The notes under the pieces: model-generated
What the model saw: the letters and a program-made list of their open reading frames with translations, nothing else
Database searches by the model: none
What the model was told of the DNA's origin: nothing
Shown here: positions 30,201 to 36,854 of the stretch, one piece after another
How positions within the stretch are numbered: the first letter of the stretch is position 1
Layout of the letters: each line of letters begins with the position of its first letter
Translations under genes and position numbers: made by a program
Assembly (NCBI RefSeq): GCF_003860585.1
Contig: NZ_CP034159.1
Span: 2,790,001-2,854,000 of the forward strand
DNA length: 64,000 bases
Direction: 5' to 3'
Origin: Kaistella carnis
GTDB lineage: Bacteria; Bacteroidota; Bacteroidia; Flavobacteriales; Weeksellaceae

Positions 30201-30398
30201 GGAAAACTCTTTCAACCAGTCGATGATGCGGTGTTTCATTTCGCTCGCCGCTTTATTTGTGAAGGTGAGTGCTAAGATATTTCTAATCTTATCGGCTTGT
30301 GCAGGATACTTTAAACATATAGATAACAGGTTCTGAACCAGTGCGTAAGTCTTACCGGAACCGGCAGAGGCTGAGATTACTTTATAATCGGGTTGCAT
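27243..30398 (-). CDS. UvrD/AddA-like helicase with C-terminal PD-(D/E)XK nuclease domain
   Basis: 1051 residues. Superfamily 1 helicase motifs: Walker A 'SASAGSGKTYALV' (residues 8-20), 'ALTFTNKAASEMKHRI' (motif Ia), 'YFFDEFQDTSSLQW' (motif II), 'LVGDPKQSIYRFRGGD' (motif III) and 'VQVMTIHKSKGLEFPVVLLP' (motif V). The C-terminal 150 residues have the RecB-nuclease order 'GIFTHEIL', 'YRPDRLI', 'IIDFKTG', then a Gln-Tyr motif (LDEYQ), so helicase and nuclease are one chain as in AddA. It probably processes double-strand break ends with an AddB-like partner encoded elsewhere; the partner is not in this window. Divergent from rpsU. Confidence 0.85.
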   Translation of the reverse strand: MQPDYKVISASAGSGKTYALVQNLLSICLKYPAQADKIRNILALTFTNKAASEMKHRIIDWLKEFSLPTYKNNQDLINIQEKLKNEGASISLDELHNRSKKMLDYVLHHYSTLNIGTIDKFNSKLVRSFSQELGLAQNFNLEINAEPFLIEAVDKMLESIGEENKISEAFMDFVNYTLDNNERIDLNKTLYNSAKEYVQDKHYFRLNENKDFDWEIYENLKKKLREEIKNLKEDSIKIAKEVLNLLKEKNLEIADFANGASGIGGFFEKFLKNQSPKLSDSKAEEDGKIEKILKGSSVKGKSRHSDILEILEFLIDQRKKIILNYVESEKKQKILHAILPLKVNKDIQDQLAEIEKENDLVLLSKFNIMIHENLREEPTAFIYEKIGTKFSHYFFDEFQDTSSLQWQNFLPLRDHAVSQENMSFTLVGDPKQSIYRFRGGDSQLMLDIINKKEKSPVFATSENLENNFRSAKNIVDFNNQLYQYMSQFTELEHQEIFGKGSQQIAKSELQGRVRINLLENTKTKSQYYESVAEKMRDDIETCLAQGFRFSDITILCRGNFDIFSFSQLLGNLKVKYNGEEVFIKTISESGLTLNLSVTLLALTEFLKWEENPNNFQFAVKMLYYLKVLGRITMDDFSREIMEILALKEKSKMQDFIGEKYGLQLQSENLLQLNLYNFIEHFLHEFSVKGKETDFLFNYLEMMYAYSQNAGSTLKEFLKYWEEEANTTTIKASENIDAVQVMTIHKSKGLEFPVVLLPMKNSAKPKKSSYWFETHTENQLNSVNVEYFKSNLETYDEDISKFNQENTYQEKIDDFCLQYVATTRAAEQLFFYIERPNKTSNHLDIIHFLEDKIPPDENTEESISFDLYEVDEEHLKKQNKKKKTEFTTKPIEFSSEKTKNPDAIKIATPSKNYQNRVEKVRIGIFTHEILAQINSAKDVNKVLERYLLEGTITVEEKLEIGERIFNIINNESYSKYFQENQVVINEKDIMISENETSSIYRPDRLIETSEGMIIIDFKTGDVKEKHQLQLDEYQSILEKLGKKVIETQILYV

Positions 30399-30434
30399 GT
30401 TTTTTATTTAAGATGTTTAAAAATAGTAAAAAAA

Positions 30435-30465
30435 TTTGTCAATTCAGAAAAAAATTATACTTTTG
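30435..30465 (+). promoter_or_regulatory. rpsU operon promoter
   Basis: TTTG (30435-30438), 19 bp, TACTTTTG (30458-30465): a full match to the Bacteroidota sigma-A consensus, 23 bp before the rpsU ATG. Confidence 0.8.
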
Positions 30466-30488
30466 CAATCCAAAATGAGATGTAAATT

Positions 30489-30686
30489 ATGTTAATAATC
30501 CCAGTAAAAGATGGTGAATCCATCGACAGAGCATTAAAAAAATATAAAAGAAAGTTTGACAAGACAGGAACTATCAGAGCTCTTAGAAGTCGTCAACAAT
30601 TCAACAAGCCTTCTGTTGTTAAAAGACAGAAGAATGTAAAAGCTGCTCACAAGCAAAGACTTGTAAGCAAGGAAGAACAGGCTTAA
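30489..30686 (+). CDS. rpsU: 30S ribosomal protein S21
   Basis: 65 residues, the normal S21 length, with 'IPVKDGESIDRALKKYKRKFDKTG' and the basic tail 'KPSVVKRQKN'. S21 sits on the 30S platform near the anti-Shine-Dalgarno end of 16S rRNA, which is of interest because Bacteroidota rarely use Shine-Dalgarno pairing. First gene of the rpsU-xerC-hpf unit. Confidence 0.96.
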   Translation: MLIIPVKDGESIDRALKKYKRKFDKTGTIRALRSRQQFNKPSVVKRQKNVKAAHKQRLVSKEEQA

Positions 30687-30769
30687 ATAAAAATTTTCTT
30701 TTCGAAAATACTTAAATCACTTTTCAAATAGTTATATTTGAAGAGTGATTTTTTGTTGTATACAGTATT

Positions 30770-31651
30770 ATGGTAGATCGGTTTTTGGAATATATTGAAA
30801 TAGAAAAGCGATATTCGCCTCATACGGTAACGAGTTACCGAAAGGATCTTGCTGATTTTTCTGCTTTTTTATTAAAGACAGAAGCGCATCAGGATTTTAC
30901 TGCAGTTGACAAAAAGATCATCCGTAATTTTATGACAGAGTTAAGCACTGCAGCTATTTCTAAACGCAGTATCAACCGGAAGCTCTCCTCATTGCGTAGT
31001 TTTTTCCTGTTCCTTTTAAAATTGGGGGAAATTACGGCCTCCCCTTTAGAAAATATTCAGTCTCTTAAATTTTACGCCGAAAAACAAATTCCTTTTTCAG
31101 AAGCAGAAATGGAAGAATTGAAGACGAAAGCGTCTGTACCTAACAGTGGCAGTTTTTTAAAAGAATTAATCATCGAAACTTTATACCAAACGGGAATGCG
31201 TCGTGCTGAGCTCTGTAATCTGCTTATTGATGATGTGGATTTCAGTAAAAAAGAAATGAAGGTAGTCGGGAAAGGGAATAAATCAAGAATGATCCCAATC
31301 TCGGATGATTTGATCGCTGCCTTCAAGGAGTATCTCTTAGAAAGAAAACCTCTGGCAGAGAGTAAGATGTATTTTTTCATCAATGCAAAAGGTAAAAAAC
31401 TCAACGACAAATTTGTTTACTCTGCGGTAAATTCCTACCTTGGTCTTGTCTCTACGAAGACGAAAAGAAGCCCTCATATTTTAAGACACAGCTTTGCTAC
31501 ACATGTCTTAGATAATGGGGCTGAAATTTCTAAGGTAAAGAAGATAATGGGGCATTCGTCTTTGGCATCTACTCAGGTTTATACCAATGCGAATATCGAA
31601 CAATTAAAAAAAGTGTTTAACAATGCTCATCCTAGAGCAAAAAAAATCTAG
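30770..31651 (+). CDS. xerC: Tyrosine recombinase XerC-type
   Basis: 293 residues. The N-terminal SAM-like core-binding domain begins 'FLEYIEIEKRYSPHTVTSYRKDL'. The catalytic domain shows Arg in 'YQTGMRRAELCNL' (near 144), Lys in 'VVGKGNKSRMIPI', His-x-x-Arg in 'SPHILRHSFATHVLDNGA', the second His in 'KIMGHSSLASTQ', and the nucleophile Tyr in 'QVYTNAN' (near 271). With XerD it resolves chromosome dimers at dif. Position between rpsU and hpf, not at an island edge, marks it as the housekeeping enzyme. XerC versus XerD cannot be settled by eye. Confidence 0.88.
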   Translation: MVDRFLEYIEIEKRYSPHTVTSYRKDLADFSAFLLKTEAHQDFTAVDKKIIRNFMTELSTAAISKRSINRKLSSLRSFFLFLLKLGEITASPLENIQSLKFYAEKQIPFSEAEMEELKTKASVPNSGSFLKELIIETLYQTGMRRAELCNLLIDDVDFSKKEMKVVGKGNKSRMIPISDDLIAAFKEYLLERKPLAESKMYFFINAKGKKLNDKFVYSAVNSYLGLVSTKTKRSPHILRHSFATHVLDNGAEISKVKKIMGHSSLASTQVYTNANIEQLKKVFNNAHPRAKKI

Positions 31652-31654
31652 ATT

Positions 31655-31945
31655 ATGAAAATTAAACTTCAGTCAATTGGATTGACTCCACACGCACCAC
31701 TTGAAGAGTATTTAGAAAAGAAACTTAGTAAGTTAGAAACCTTTTATGATAAAATTCACGGTTGCCAGGTATTTTTGAAAGTAGAAAATGCAGGTGGGAA
31801 AGAAAATAAGACCGCAGAGATAAAATTAGAGGTTCCAGGTGATGATATCGTGGTTAAGAAGACTTCTGCAACTTTTGAGGAGAGTATTGACCTTTGTGCG
31901 GATACTGCTAAAAAGCTGTTAATCAAGAAAAAAGAACTGGCGTAA
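31655..31945 (+). CDS. Ribosome hibernation/stability factor, HPF/RaiA family
   Basis: 96 residues, the short HPF form, with the family pattern 'LQSIGLTPHAPLEEYLEKKLSKLETFYDKI' and 'DDIVVKKTSATFEESIDLCADTAKKLL'. These proteins bind the decoding centre of the 30S subunit and silence or protect ribosomes in slow growth. It starts 3 bp after xerC, so the two are translationally linked. No terminator separates it from the tRNA cluster promoter. Confidence 0.92.
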   Translation: MKIKLQSIGLTPHAPLEEYLEKKLSKLETFYDKIHGCQVFLKVENAGGKENKTAEIKLEVPGDDIVVKKTSATFEESIDLCADTAKKLLIKKKELA

Positions 31946-31974
31946 AAAAAAATATAAAAAAAAGTTACTAAATA

Positions 31975-32007
31975 TTTGTAAGATTAAAAAAAACTCCCTT
32001 ATATTTG
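31975..32007 (+). promoter_or_regulatory. Promoter of tRNA cluster
   Basis: TTTG (31975-31978), 21 bp, TATATTTG (32000-32007), 38 bp before the first tRNA. Confidence 0.75.
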
Positions 32008-32045
32008 CACTCGCAAAAACAGATAAGAAGTTCTTTAAAATCTTT

Positions 32046-32119
32046 GCCTCCGTAGCTCAGCTGGCTAGAGCAGCTGATTTGTAATCAGCAGGTCGTGGGT
32101 TCGAGTCCCTCTGGAGGCT
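32046..32119 (+). tRNA. tRNA-Thr (anticodon TGT)
   Basis: Acceptor stem GCCTCCG/TGGAGGC, anticodon stem GCTGA/TCAGC with loop TTTGTAA giving TGT, T-loop GTTCGAGTC. CCA is not encoded. Confidence 0.95.
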
Positions 32120-32140
32120 CATCGGAAAAAAATAAAAGTT

Positions 32141-32221
32141 GGGGAGATACTCAAGCGGCCAACGAGGACTGACTGTAACTCAGTTGTGAAAACTTCGCAG
32201 GTTCGAATCCTGCTCTCCCCA
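32141..32221 (+). tRNA. tRNA-Tyr (anticodon GTA)
   Basis: 81 nt with the long variable arm expected for bacterial tRNA-Tyr; acceptor GGGGAGA/TCTCCCC; anticodon stem ACTGA/TCAGT with loop CTGTAAC giving GTA. Confidence 0.95.
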
Positions 32222-32238
32222 CATTTTTTTCAAATTTT

Positions 32239-32269
32239 TTTGCGAGATTGTAAATTTATTGTAAATTTG
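32239..32269 (+). promoter_or_regulatory. Internal promoter before tRNA-Gly
   Basis: TTTG (32239-32242), 19 bp, TAAATTTG (32262-32269), 35 bp before tRNA-Gly. A strong match in the middle of the tRNA cluster, giving the second tRNA pair its own start. Confidence 0.7.
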
Positions 32270-32304
32270 CAAACCGTTTACCAACAGTTTTTGGAAACAA
32301 AAAT

Positions 32305-32377
32305 GCGGAAGTAGCTCAGTTGGTAGAGCGTCAGCCTTCCAAGCTGAATGTCGCGAGTTCGACCCTCGTCTTCCGCT
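32305..32377 (+). tRNA. tRNA-Gly (anticodon TCC)
   Basis: Acceptor GCGGAAG/CTTCCGC; anticodon stem TCAGC/GCTGA with loop CTTCCAA giving TCC; T-loop GTTCGACCC. Confidence 0.95.
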
Positions 32378-32381
32378 CTAT

Positions 32382-32421
32382 AAAATCACAACCAACACAG
32401 CGGCTTGTGATTTTTTTTTAA
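32382..32421 (+). terminator. Terminator-like hairpin between tRNA-Gly and tRNA-Thr
   Basis: Stem AAAATCACAA/TTGTGATTTT (32382-32391, 32405-32414) with a 13-nt loop, followed by a T tract. It may be partial, since a further tRNA lies only 8 bp downstream without a clear promoter of its own. Confidence 0.6.
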
Positions 32422-32428
32422 TTTTTTC

Positions 32429-32500
32429 GCCGACTTAGCTCAGGGGTAGAGCGTTTCCTTGGTAAGGAAGAGGTCGTGAGTTCAAATCTCATAGTTGGCT
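32429..32500 (+). tRNA. tRNA-Thr (anticodon GGT)
   Basis: Acceptor GCCGACT/AGTTGGC (one G-U); anticodon loop TTGGTAA giving GGT; T-loop GTTCAAATC. It ends 8 bp before the left end of the inserted IS element. Confidence 0.93.
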
Positions 32501-32510
32501 CTATATTGAA

Positions 32511-32544
32511 GCCGTCTCAAAATAAAATTTGAGGCGGTTTTTTT
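32511..32544 (+). terminator. Terminator-like hairpin in left IS end
   Basis: GCCGTCTCAAA/TTTGAGGCGGT (32511-32521, 32528-32538, two G-U pairs) then seven T. Read from the tRNA side it would stop transcription before it enters the IS, and may now serve as the terminator of tRNA-Thr. Confidence 0.75.
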
Positions 32545-32616
32545 ATTTTCTTTTGTAAAGCGTTAAATTTTGATTATTTGTGATTTTTGCACATTAGGAT
32601 AAAAATGTGCTCTTAC

Positions 32617-34155
32617 TTAAGCACTCTTTTTTCTTAGATTGTGTGCTAAAGCGTGTAATCCGAACTCTAATTCCACTTTTTCTATTCCTTTGTGTGTAAA
32701 ACGCTTGAAGTTCCGATTGGATTTGATATGTGCAAAGACGGGTTCTACATCCGCCGTGCGTTGTTTGCGTTTTATTTCTCCGATTTCACTCAAGATGTTT
32801 TCCCGAACTCTCTCCTTATGCCGTTCTAAATTTTGGTTGCGTTCTATTATTCTGTTTCCCTGGGCTTTATGGCAAGCCCCTCGCAGCGGACAACCGGTGC
32901 AGTTTTGAGCCTGGTACAGTGAACTTGTCTGAGCATAACCGCTTTTGGTTTTTCGATTTCGGTTGGTGATTTTATTCATCGGTTGCCCCATCGGACAGAT
33001 ATACTGATCTTTCTCTTCGTTATAATAAAGTTTATCGCGGTGAAAGTCTTCGTTGATTTTCTTTCTTTTCGATTTTAAAATACCCTGTTCCTTATCGAAG
33101 GTGTTGTATTTTACGAAGGTTTCTATATTTTTCTCTTCCAGAAAATCATAATTTTCTTCACTGCCGTAACCAGCATCAGCAGTAAGTTCTTCCGGCAAAA
33201 ACTGATAAAGTTCTTCAAAAGTATTGAGATGTGGTTTAAGCGTATTTAAATCATTGGTGGTTTGGTGTAAAGTATAATGAATAACAAACTGGGATTCAGA
33301 ACTTACCTGCACGTTGTAGGCGGGTTTAAGTTGACCATTCTGCATATGATCATCTTTCATGCGCATAAATGTGGCATCGGGATCGGTCTTACTATAACTG
33401 CCACGTCCGTCCAAAACCTTTTCCTGCTCCTGGTACTTATCCAGGTTCTGAGAAAAATTCTTTTGAATGTATCTTAATTTTGCCTTTGCTTTGGTGGATG
33501 CCTTCGGGTTTTTGCTGATGATCTCTTCTATTTTCTTGGCGGTCTTCTCTATTTTATCTTTATCGATGGTTTTAAACTCCGGAGGTGTAGGATCGCTGTC
33601 TTCTTCCTCAGCAATGCTTTGGGCATAGTTCCACATTTGTTCAAGTTGTTCTGCCATCTTCTCTTTTCTGGTTTTAATGGCATTGCCCCAAACGAAGGTA
33701 TATCTCCCGGCAATAGACTCTATCTTAGTTCCATCGGTAAAAACTTCTTTCAAGCTAACGAGTCCTTCCTCTGCTAATAACAGGACGACCTGTTTGAAAA
33801 TGTCTTTGAAAATAGTCTTGAGTTTCTTGCTCCGAAAACGTGCGATGGTGTTATGGTCTGCGACCTGTTGAGCGGACAACCACATAAAATTAATATTCTC
33901 ACGCATCGCTTTTTCGATCTTCCTGCTGGAATACGTATTATCCATATAAGCGTAAACCATCACCTTAAGCATCATCTTGGGATGAAAGCTCGGTTTGCCA
34001 TCTTTACTATACTCTTCAATGAGCAATCGTAAATCCAGTTGTTCAATAATTCCATTAACGACCCGAACGGCATGATTTTCTGGAATCAATTCCTCGATTG
34101 ATGGTGGGAATAACCAATTTTGTTGTTGGTTATAATCTTTAAATTTAATACTCAT
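32617..34155 (-). CDS. IS1182-family DDE transposase
   Basis: 512 residues from the ATG at 34155 (a further in-frame ATG is at 34170). The N-terminus 'FPPSIEELIPENHAVRVVNGIIEQLD' and 'GKPSFHPKMMLKVMVYAYMDN' are characteristic of IS1182/IS5-like transposases. Catalytic acids: Asp in 'VFTDGTKIES', Asp in 'ELTADAGYGSEENYDFL' and Glu in 'DVEPVFAHIKSNRNFKRF'. A Cys cluster ('CPMG…NCTGCPLRGAC') lies between the second and third. No stop or frameshift interrupts it. Confidence 0.93.
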   Translation of the reverse strand: MSIKFKDYNQQQNWLFPPSIEELIPENHAVRVVNGIIEQLDLRLLIEEYSKDGKPSFHPKMMLKVMVYAYMDNTYSSRKIEKAMRENINFMWLSAQQVADHNTIARFRSKKLKTIFKDIFKQVVLLLAEEGLVSLKEVFTDGTKIESIAGRYTFVWGNAIKTRKEKMAEQLEQMWNYAQSIAEEEDSDPTPPEFKTIDKDKIEKTAKKIEEIISKNPKASTKAKAKLRYIQKNFSQNLDKYQEQEKVLDGRGSYSKTDPDATFMRMKDDHMQNGQLKPAYNVQVSSESQFVIHYTLHQTTNDLNTLKPHLNTFEELYQFLPEELTADAGYGSEENYDFLEEKNIETFVKYNTFDKEQGILKSKRKKINEDFHRDKLYYNEEKDQYICPMGQPMNKITNRNRKTKSGYAQTSSLYQAQNCTGCPLRGACHKAQGNRIIERNQNLERHKERVRENILSEIGEIKRKQRTADVEPVFAHIKSNRNFKRFTHKGIEKVELEFGLHALAHNLRKKSA

Positions 34156-34218
34156 ATAATTGATTATCAATACTTAAAGATAGTAAAACCCTTTAAAACT
34201 GACAAATGTTAAACACAG

Positions 34219-34248
34219 AAAAAACCGCCTCAGTATTGAGACGGCTTC
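34219..34248 (-). terminator. Terminator-like hairpin in right IS end
   Basis: Read on the minus strand: GCCGTCTCA/TGAGGCGGT with loop ATAC, then six T at 34219-34224, pointing inward toward the transposase. It also resembles a plus-strand terminator (CTTCTTTTT follows), so it may shield both sides. Confidence 0.65.
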
Positions 34249-34435
34249 TTTTTGATCTATTTCTAAAAATGAACTGGCGTGTAAATTTCCTAAAACAGGG
34301 TCAAAATAAAGGTAATTATAATGTTGAAGTTAACGAATGATGAACATTTCGTGAAATTAACATCATCTCAAATACGATTATGACAGAGATGTTGTAAATT
34401 TACGACTCAGATTTTCTTAAATAAACTTTTTTCTG
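34249..34435. other. Spacer between IS element and tuf promoters
   Basis: With the tuf promoter region this makes about 345 bp without a gene. I see no ORF or RNA gene; it is probably the original tRNA-tuf spacer. Confidence 0.5.
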
Positions 34436-34443
34436 TAAATTTG
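34436..34443 (+). promoter_or_regulatory. Upstream tuf promoter -7 box
   Basis: TAAATTTG, TAnnTTTG-type, with TTTT 20 bp upstream (34412-34415). It would give a leader of about 145 nt. Confidence 0.5.
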
Positions 34444-34542
34444 CAGTCCGATATTTCACCAATATATAAGGTAGTGGAAATCAATATTTTTTGAGTATTT
34501 AAAATTTTTGTAAAAAAAGGTTTTCAATATTCAAAAAATCAC

Positions 34543-34550
34543 TATATTTG
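34543..34550 (+). promoter_or_regulatory. Proximal tuf promoter -7 box
   Basis: TATATTTG 43 bp before the tuf ATG, with TTTT at 34521-34524 as a degenerate -33. Confidence 0.6.
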
Positions 34551-34593
34551 CGCACCGAAAAATTGAATAATTAATTAAATAAATATTTATATC

Positions 34594-35781
34594 ATGGCAA
34601 AGGAAACGTTTAATCGTAACAAACCACACTTGAACATTGGTACCATCGGTCACGTAGACCATGGTAAAACTACACTTACTGCAGCAATCAGTAAAGTATT
34701 ATCTGACAAAGGATTCGGAACAGCAAGAGATTTCTCTTCTATTGACTCTGCGCCAGAAGAAAAAGAAAGAGGTATTACTATTAATACTTCACACATTGAA
34801 TATGAAACTGCAAACAGACACTACGCTCACGTAGACTGTCCAGGTCACGCCGATTATGTGAAAAACATGGTTACAGGTGCTGCTCAAATGGACGGAGCGA
34901 TCTTAGTAGTTGCTTCGACTGACGGACCAATGCCTCAGACAAGAGAGCACATCCTTCTTTGTCGTCAGGTAAACGTACCAAGAATTGTTGTTTTCATGAA
35001 CAAAGTTGATATGGTGGATGATGCTGAATTACTAGAGCTTGTTGAGCTTGAAGTAAGAGAGCTTCTTTCTACTTATGAATATGACGGAGATAATTCCCCA
35101 GTAATCCAAGGTTCTGCTTTAGGTGGACTTAACGGTGATGCTAAATGGGTTGAAAAAATCGAAGAATTAATGGATGCTGTTGATACTTGGATCGAACTTC
35201 CTACAAGAGATGTTGACAAAACTTTCTTGATGCCGATTGAAGACGTTTTCTCTATTACAGGTAGAGGTACTGTTGCAACTGGTAGAATTGAAGCTGGTGT
35301 AATTAACACAGGTGATCCAGTAGACATCGTAGGTATGGGTGATGAGAAATTAGTTTCTACAATTACCGGTGTTGAGATGTTTAGAAAAATCTTGGATAGA
35401 GGTGAAGCTGGAGATAACGTAGGTCTATTGTTGAGAGGTATTGAAAAAACCGACATCAAAAGAGGGATGGTTATCGCGAAGAAAGATTCAGTTAAACCAC
35501 ACAAACACTTCAAAGCAGAGGTTTATATCCTTTCTAAAGAAGAAGGTGGTCGTCACACTCCATTCCACAACAAATACCGTCCACAGTTCTATGTAAGAAC
35601 TACAGACGTTACCGGTGAAATCTTCTTACCAGAAGGTGTAGAAATGGTAATGCCTGGTGATAACTTAACAATCACTGTAGAATTGTTACAACCAATCGCT
35701 CTTAACGTAGGTCTTAGATTTGCGATCAGAGAAGGTGGTAGAACAGTTGGTGCAGGTCAGGTAACTGAAATCTTAGATTAA
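34594..35781 (+). CDS. tuf: Elongation factor Tu
   Basis: 395-residue GTPase delivering aminoacyl-tRNA to the ribosome. P-loop '[10 protein letters not shown]' (residues 19-28), switch II '[12 protein letters not shown]', and NKVD for guanine recognition are all present, followed by domains 2 and 3 ending '[17 protein letters not shown]'. Normally expressed with the upstream tRNA cluster in this group; here an IS element separates them, and two promoter-like boxes lie directly upstream. Confidence 0.98.
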   Translation: MAKETFNRNKPHLNIGTIGHVDHGKTTLTAAISKVLSDKGFGTARDFSSIDSAPEEKERGITINTSHIEYETANRHYAHVDCPGHADYVKNMVTGAAQMDGAILVVASTDGPMPQTREHILLCRQVNVPRIVVFMNKVDMVDDAELLELVELEVRELLSTYEYDGDNSPVIQGSALGGLNGDAKWVEKIEELMDAVDTWIELPTRDVDKTFLMPIEDVFSITGRGTVATGRIEAGVINTGDPVDIVGMGDEKLVSTITGVEMFRKILDRGEAGDNVGLLLRGIEKTDIKRGMVIAKKDSVKPHKHFKAEVYILSKEEGGRHTPFHNKYRPQFYVRTTDVTGEIFLPEGVEMVMPGDNLTITVELLQPIALNVGLRFAIREGGRTVGAGQVTEILD

Positions 35782-35796
35782 TTTCTAATAAATAAT

Positions 35797-35829
35797 AAAG
35801 TTCCGTAGGGAAACTTACGGGACTTTTTT
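35797..35829 (+). terminator. Terminator-like hairpin after tuf
   Basis: Stem AAAGTTCCGTA/TACGGGACTTT (35797-35807, 35816-35826; one G-U) followed by T. tRNA-Trp begins 6 bp later, so some readthrough into tRNA-Trp-secE-nusG is likely. Confidence 0.75.
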
Positions 35830-35834
35830 AATCT

Positions 35835-35905
35835 ACGGGCATCGTCCAATGGTAGGATACCGGTCTCCAAAACCGTTGATCAGGGTTCGAGTCCTTGTGC
35901 CCGTG
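35835..35905 (+). tRNA. tRNA-Trp (anticodon CCA)
   Basis: Acceptor ACGGGCA/TGCCCGT, anticodon loop CTCCAAA giving CCA, T-loop GTTCGAGTC, discriminator G. The outermost anticodon-stem pair is C-T rather than paired. Confidence 0.93.
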
Positions 35906-35918
35906 CAAATAAAAGATA

Positions 35919-36122
35919 ATGAGTTTAGTAGATTTTATTAAAGGTTCTTATACCGAATTCAAAGACAAAGTAGAATGGCCAAAGTGGCCTGAGTTGCAAT
36001 CTTCTACGGTTGTTGTAACGATTGCTACAGTTATTTTAGCTTTATTCACTTTTGGTGTAGATTCATTGTTCAGTAAATCTATTGCGAATCTATTGTCGCT
36101 CTTTATCAATCTGTTCAATTAA
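35919..36122 (+). CDS. secE: Preprotein translocase subunit SecE
   Basis: 67 residues with 'FIKGSYTEFKDKVEWPKWPELQSSTVVV' (the conserved amphipathic helix and Trp-Pro) and a single C-terminal membrane helix. SecE clamps SecY in the export channel. It lies 13 bp after tRNA-Trp and 14 bp before nusG, the classic order. Confidence 0.95.
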   Translation: MSLVDFIKGSYTEFKDKVEWPKWPELQSSTVVVTIATVILALFTFGVDSLFSKSIANLLSLFINLFN

Positions 36123-36136
36123 AATTATTTTCCCAA

Positions 36137-36679
36137 ATGAGTGACTTGAAGTGGTATGTTCTTAAATCCATCAGCGGACAGGAAAATAAGGTGAAAGCCT
36201 ATATTGAGAACGAAATGAAGCATCATGGCTTAGAAGATTTCGTTACTCAGGTAGTCATTCCTATGGAAAAAGTGATCCAGATAAGAAATGGTAAAAAGGT
36301 TCCGAAAGAAAAACCATATTACCCGGGTTACTTAATGGTAGAAGCTAATCTTGTGGGGGAAGTTCCGCACATTATTAAAAATATTCCTGGAGTTATTTCT
36401 TTTTTAAGTTCAACAAAAGGAGGAGATCCTGTGCCAATGCGTAAATCAGAGGTTAACAGAATGCTGGGTAGAATGGATGAACTTTCTGAGTTTGCCGTAG
36501 AAACAGCAATTCCTTTCGTAGTAGGAGAAAACGTAAAAGTAATCGATGGACCTTTTAATGGATTTAACGGTACGGTAGAAAAACTTCATGAAGAGAAAAA
36601 GAAAATCGAAGTATCAGTAATGATCTTCGGAAGAAAAACTCCAATGGAATTGAGTTTTATGCAAGTAGAAAAAGTGTAA
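36137..36679 (+). CDS. nusG: Transcription termination/antitermination factor NusG
   Basis: 180 residues: NGN domain starting 'LKWYVLKSISGQENKVKAYIENEM' with 'PYYPGYLMVEANL', then a KOW domain 'GENVKVIDGPFNGFNGTVEKL' at residues 133-155. It binds RNA polymerase and couples it to the ribosome or Rho. In relatives rplK follows directly; here a decayed peptidase gene lies between. Confidence 0.96.
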   Translation: MSDLKWYVLKSISGQENKVKAYIENEMKHHGLEDFVTQVVIPMEKVIQIRNGKKVPKEKPYYPGYLMVEANLVGEVPHIIKNIPGVISFLSSTKGGDPVPMRKSEVNRMLGRMDELSEFAVETAIPFVVGENVKVIDGPFNGFNGTVEKLHEEKKKIEVSVMIFGRKTPMELSFMQVEKV

Positions 36680-36704
36680 AACGCTTTTCAGATATTAAAA
36701 TTAT

Positions 36705-36734
36705 AGAGACTGTTCGAAAGAACAGTCTCTTTTG
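36705..36734 (+). terminator. Terminator after nusG
   Basis: Perfect 11-bp stem AGAGACTGTTC/GAACAGTCTCT with GAAA tetraloop, then TTTTG. Confidence 0.9.
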
Positions 36735-36854
36735 TCGTTTGTTTATTACATCGTATTTCAGTATGCTATCTGTATAATCAATTTTAAAAGGGTGTTTTAC
36801 CTTATAGGAACTGATTTTCTCAAATTAACTTTGTGGTCATAAAAATACAGTACC

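Larger units (their letters stand above)
32508..34248 (-). mobile_element. IS1182-family insertion sequence
   Basis: About 1.74 kb holding one transposase gene on the minus strand. The ends are inverted copies: GAAGCCGTCTCAA at 32508-32520 and its complement at 34236-34248, each followed inward by GAGGCGGTTTTTT (32531 onward; complement 34219-34231) after a short variable gap. The transposase is intact, so the element may be active. I could not find an obvious target duplication in the bases just outside (…CTATATT and TTTTTGATC). It lies between the tRNA cluster and tuf. Confidence 0.88.

Noticed and set aside
30770..32500. Tyrosine recombinase gene close to tRNAs, as at an integrative element
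   Set aside because: The recombinase lies between rpsU and hpf in a housekeeping operon, its sequence is XerC/D-like, and no direct repeat of a tRNA 3' end was found.
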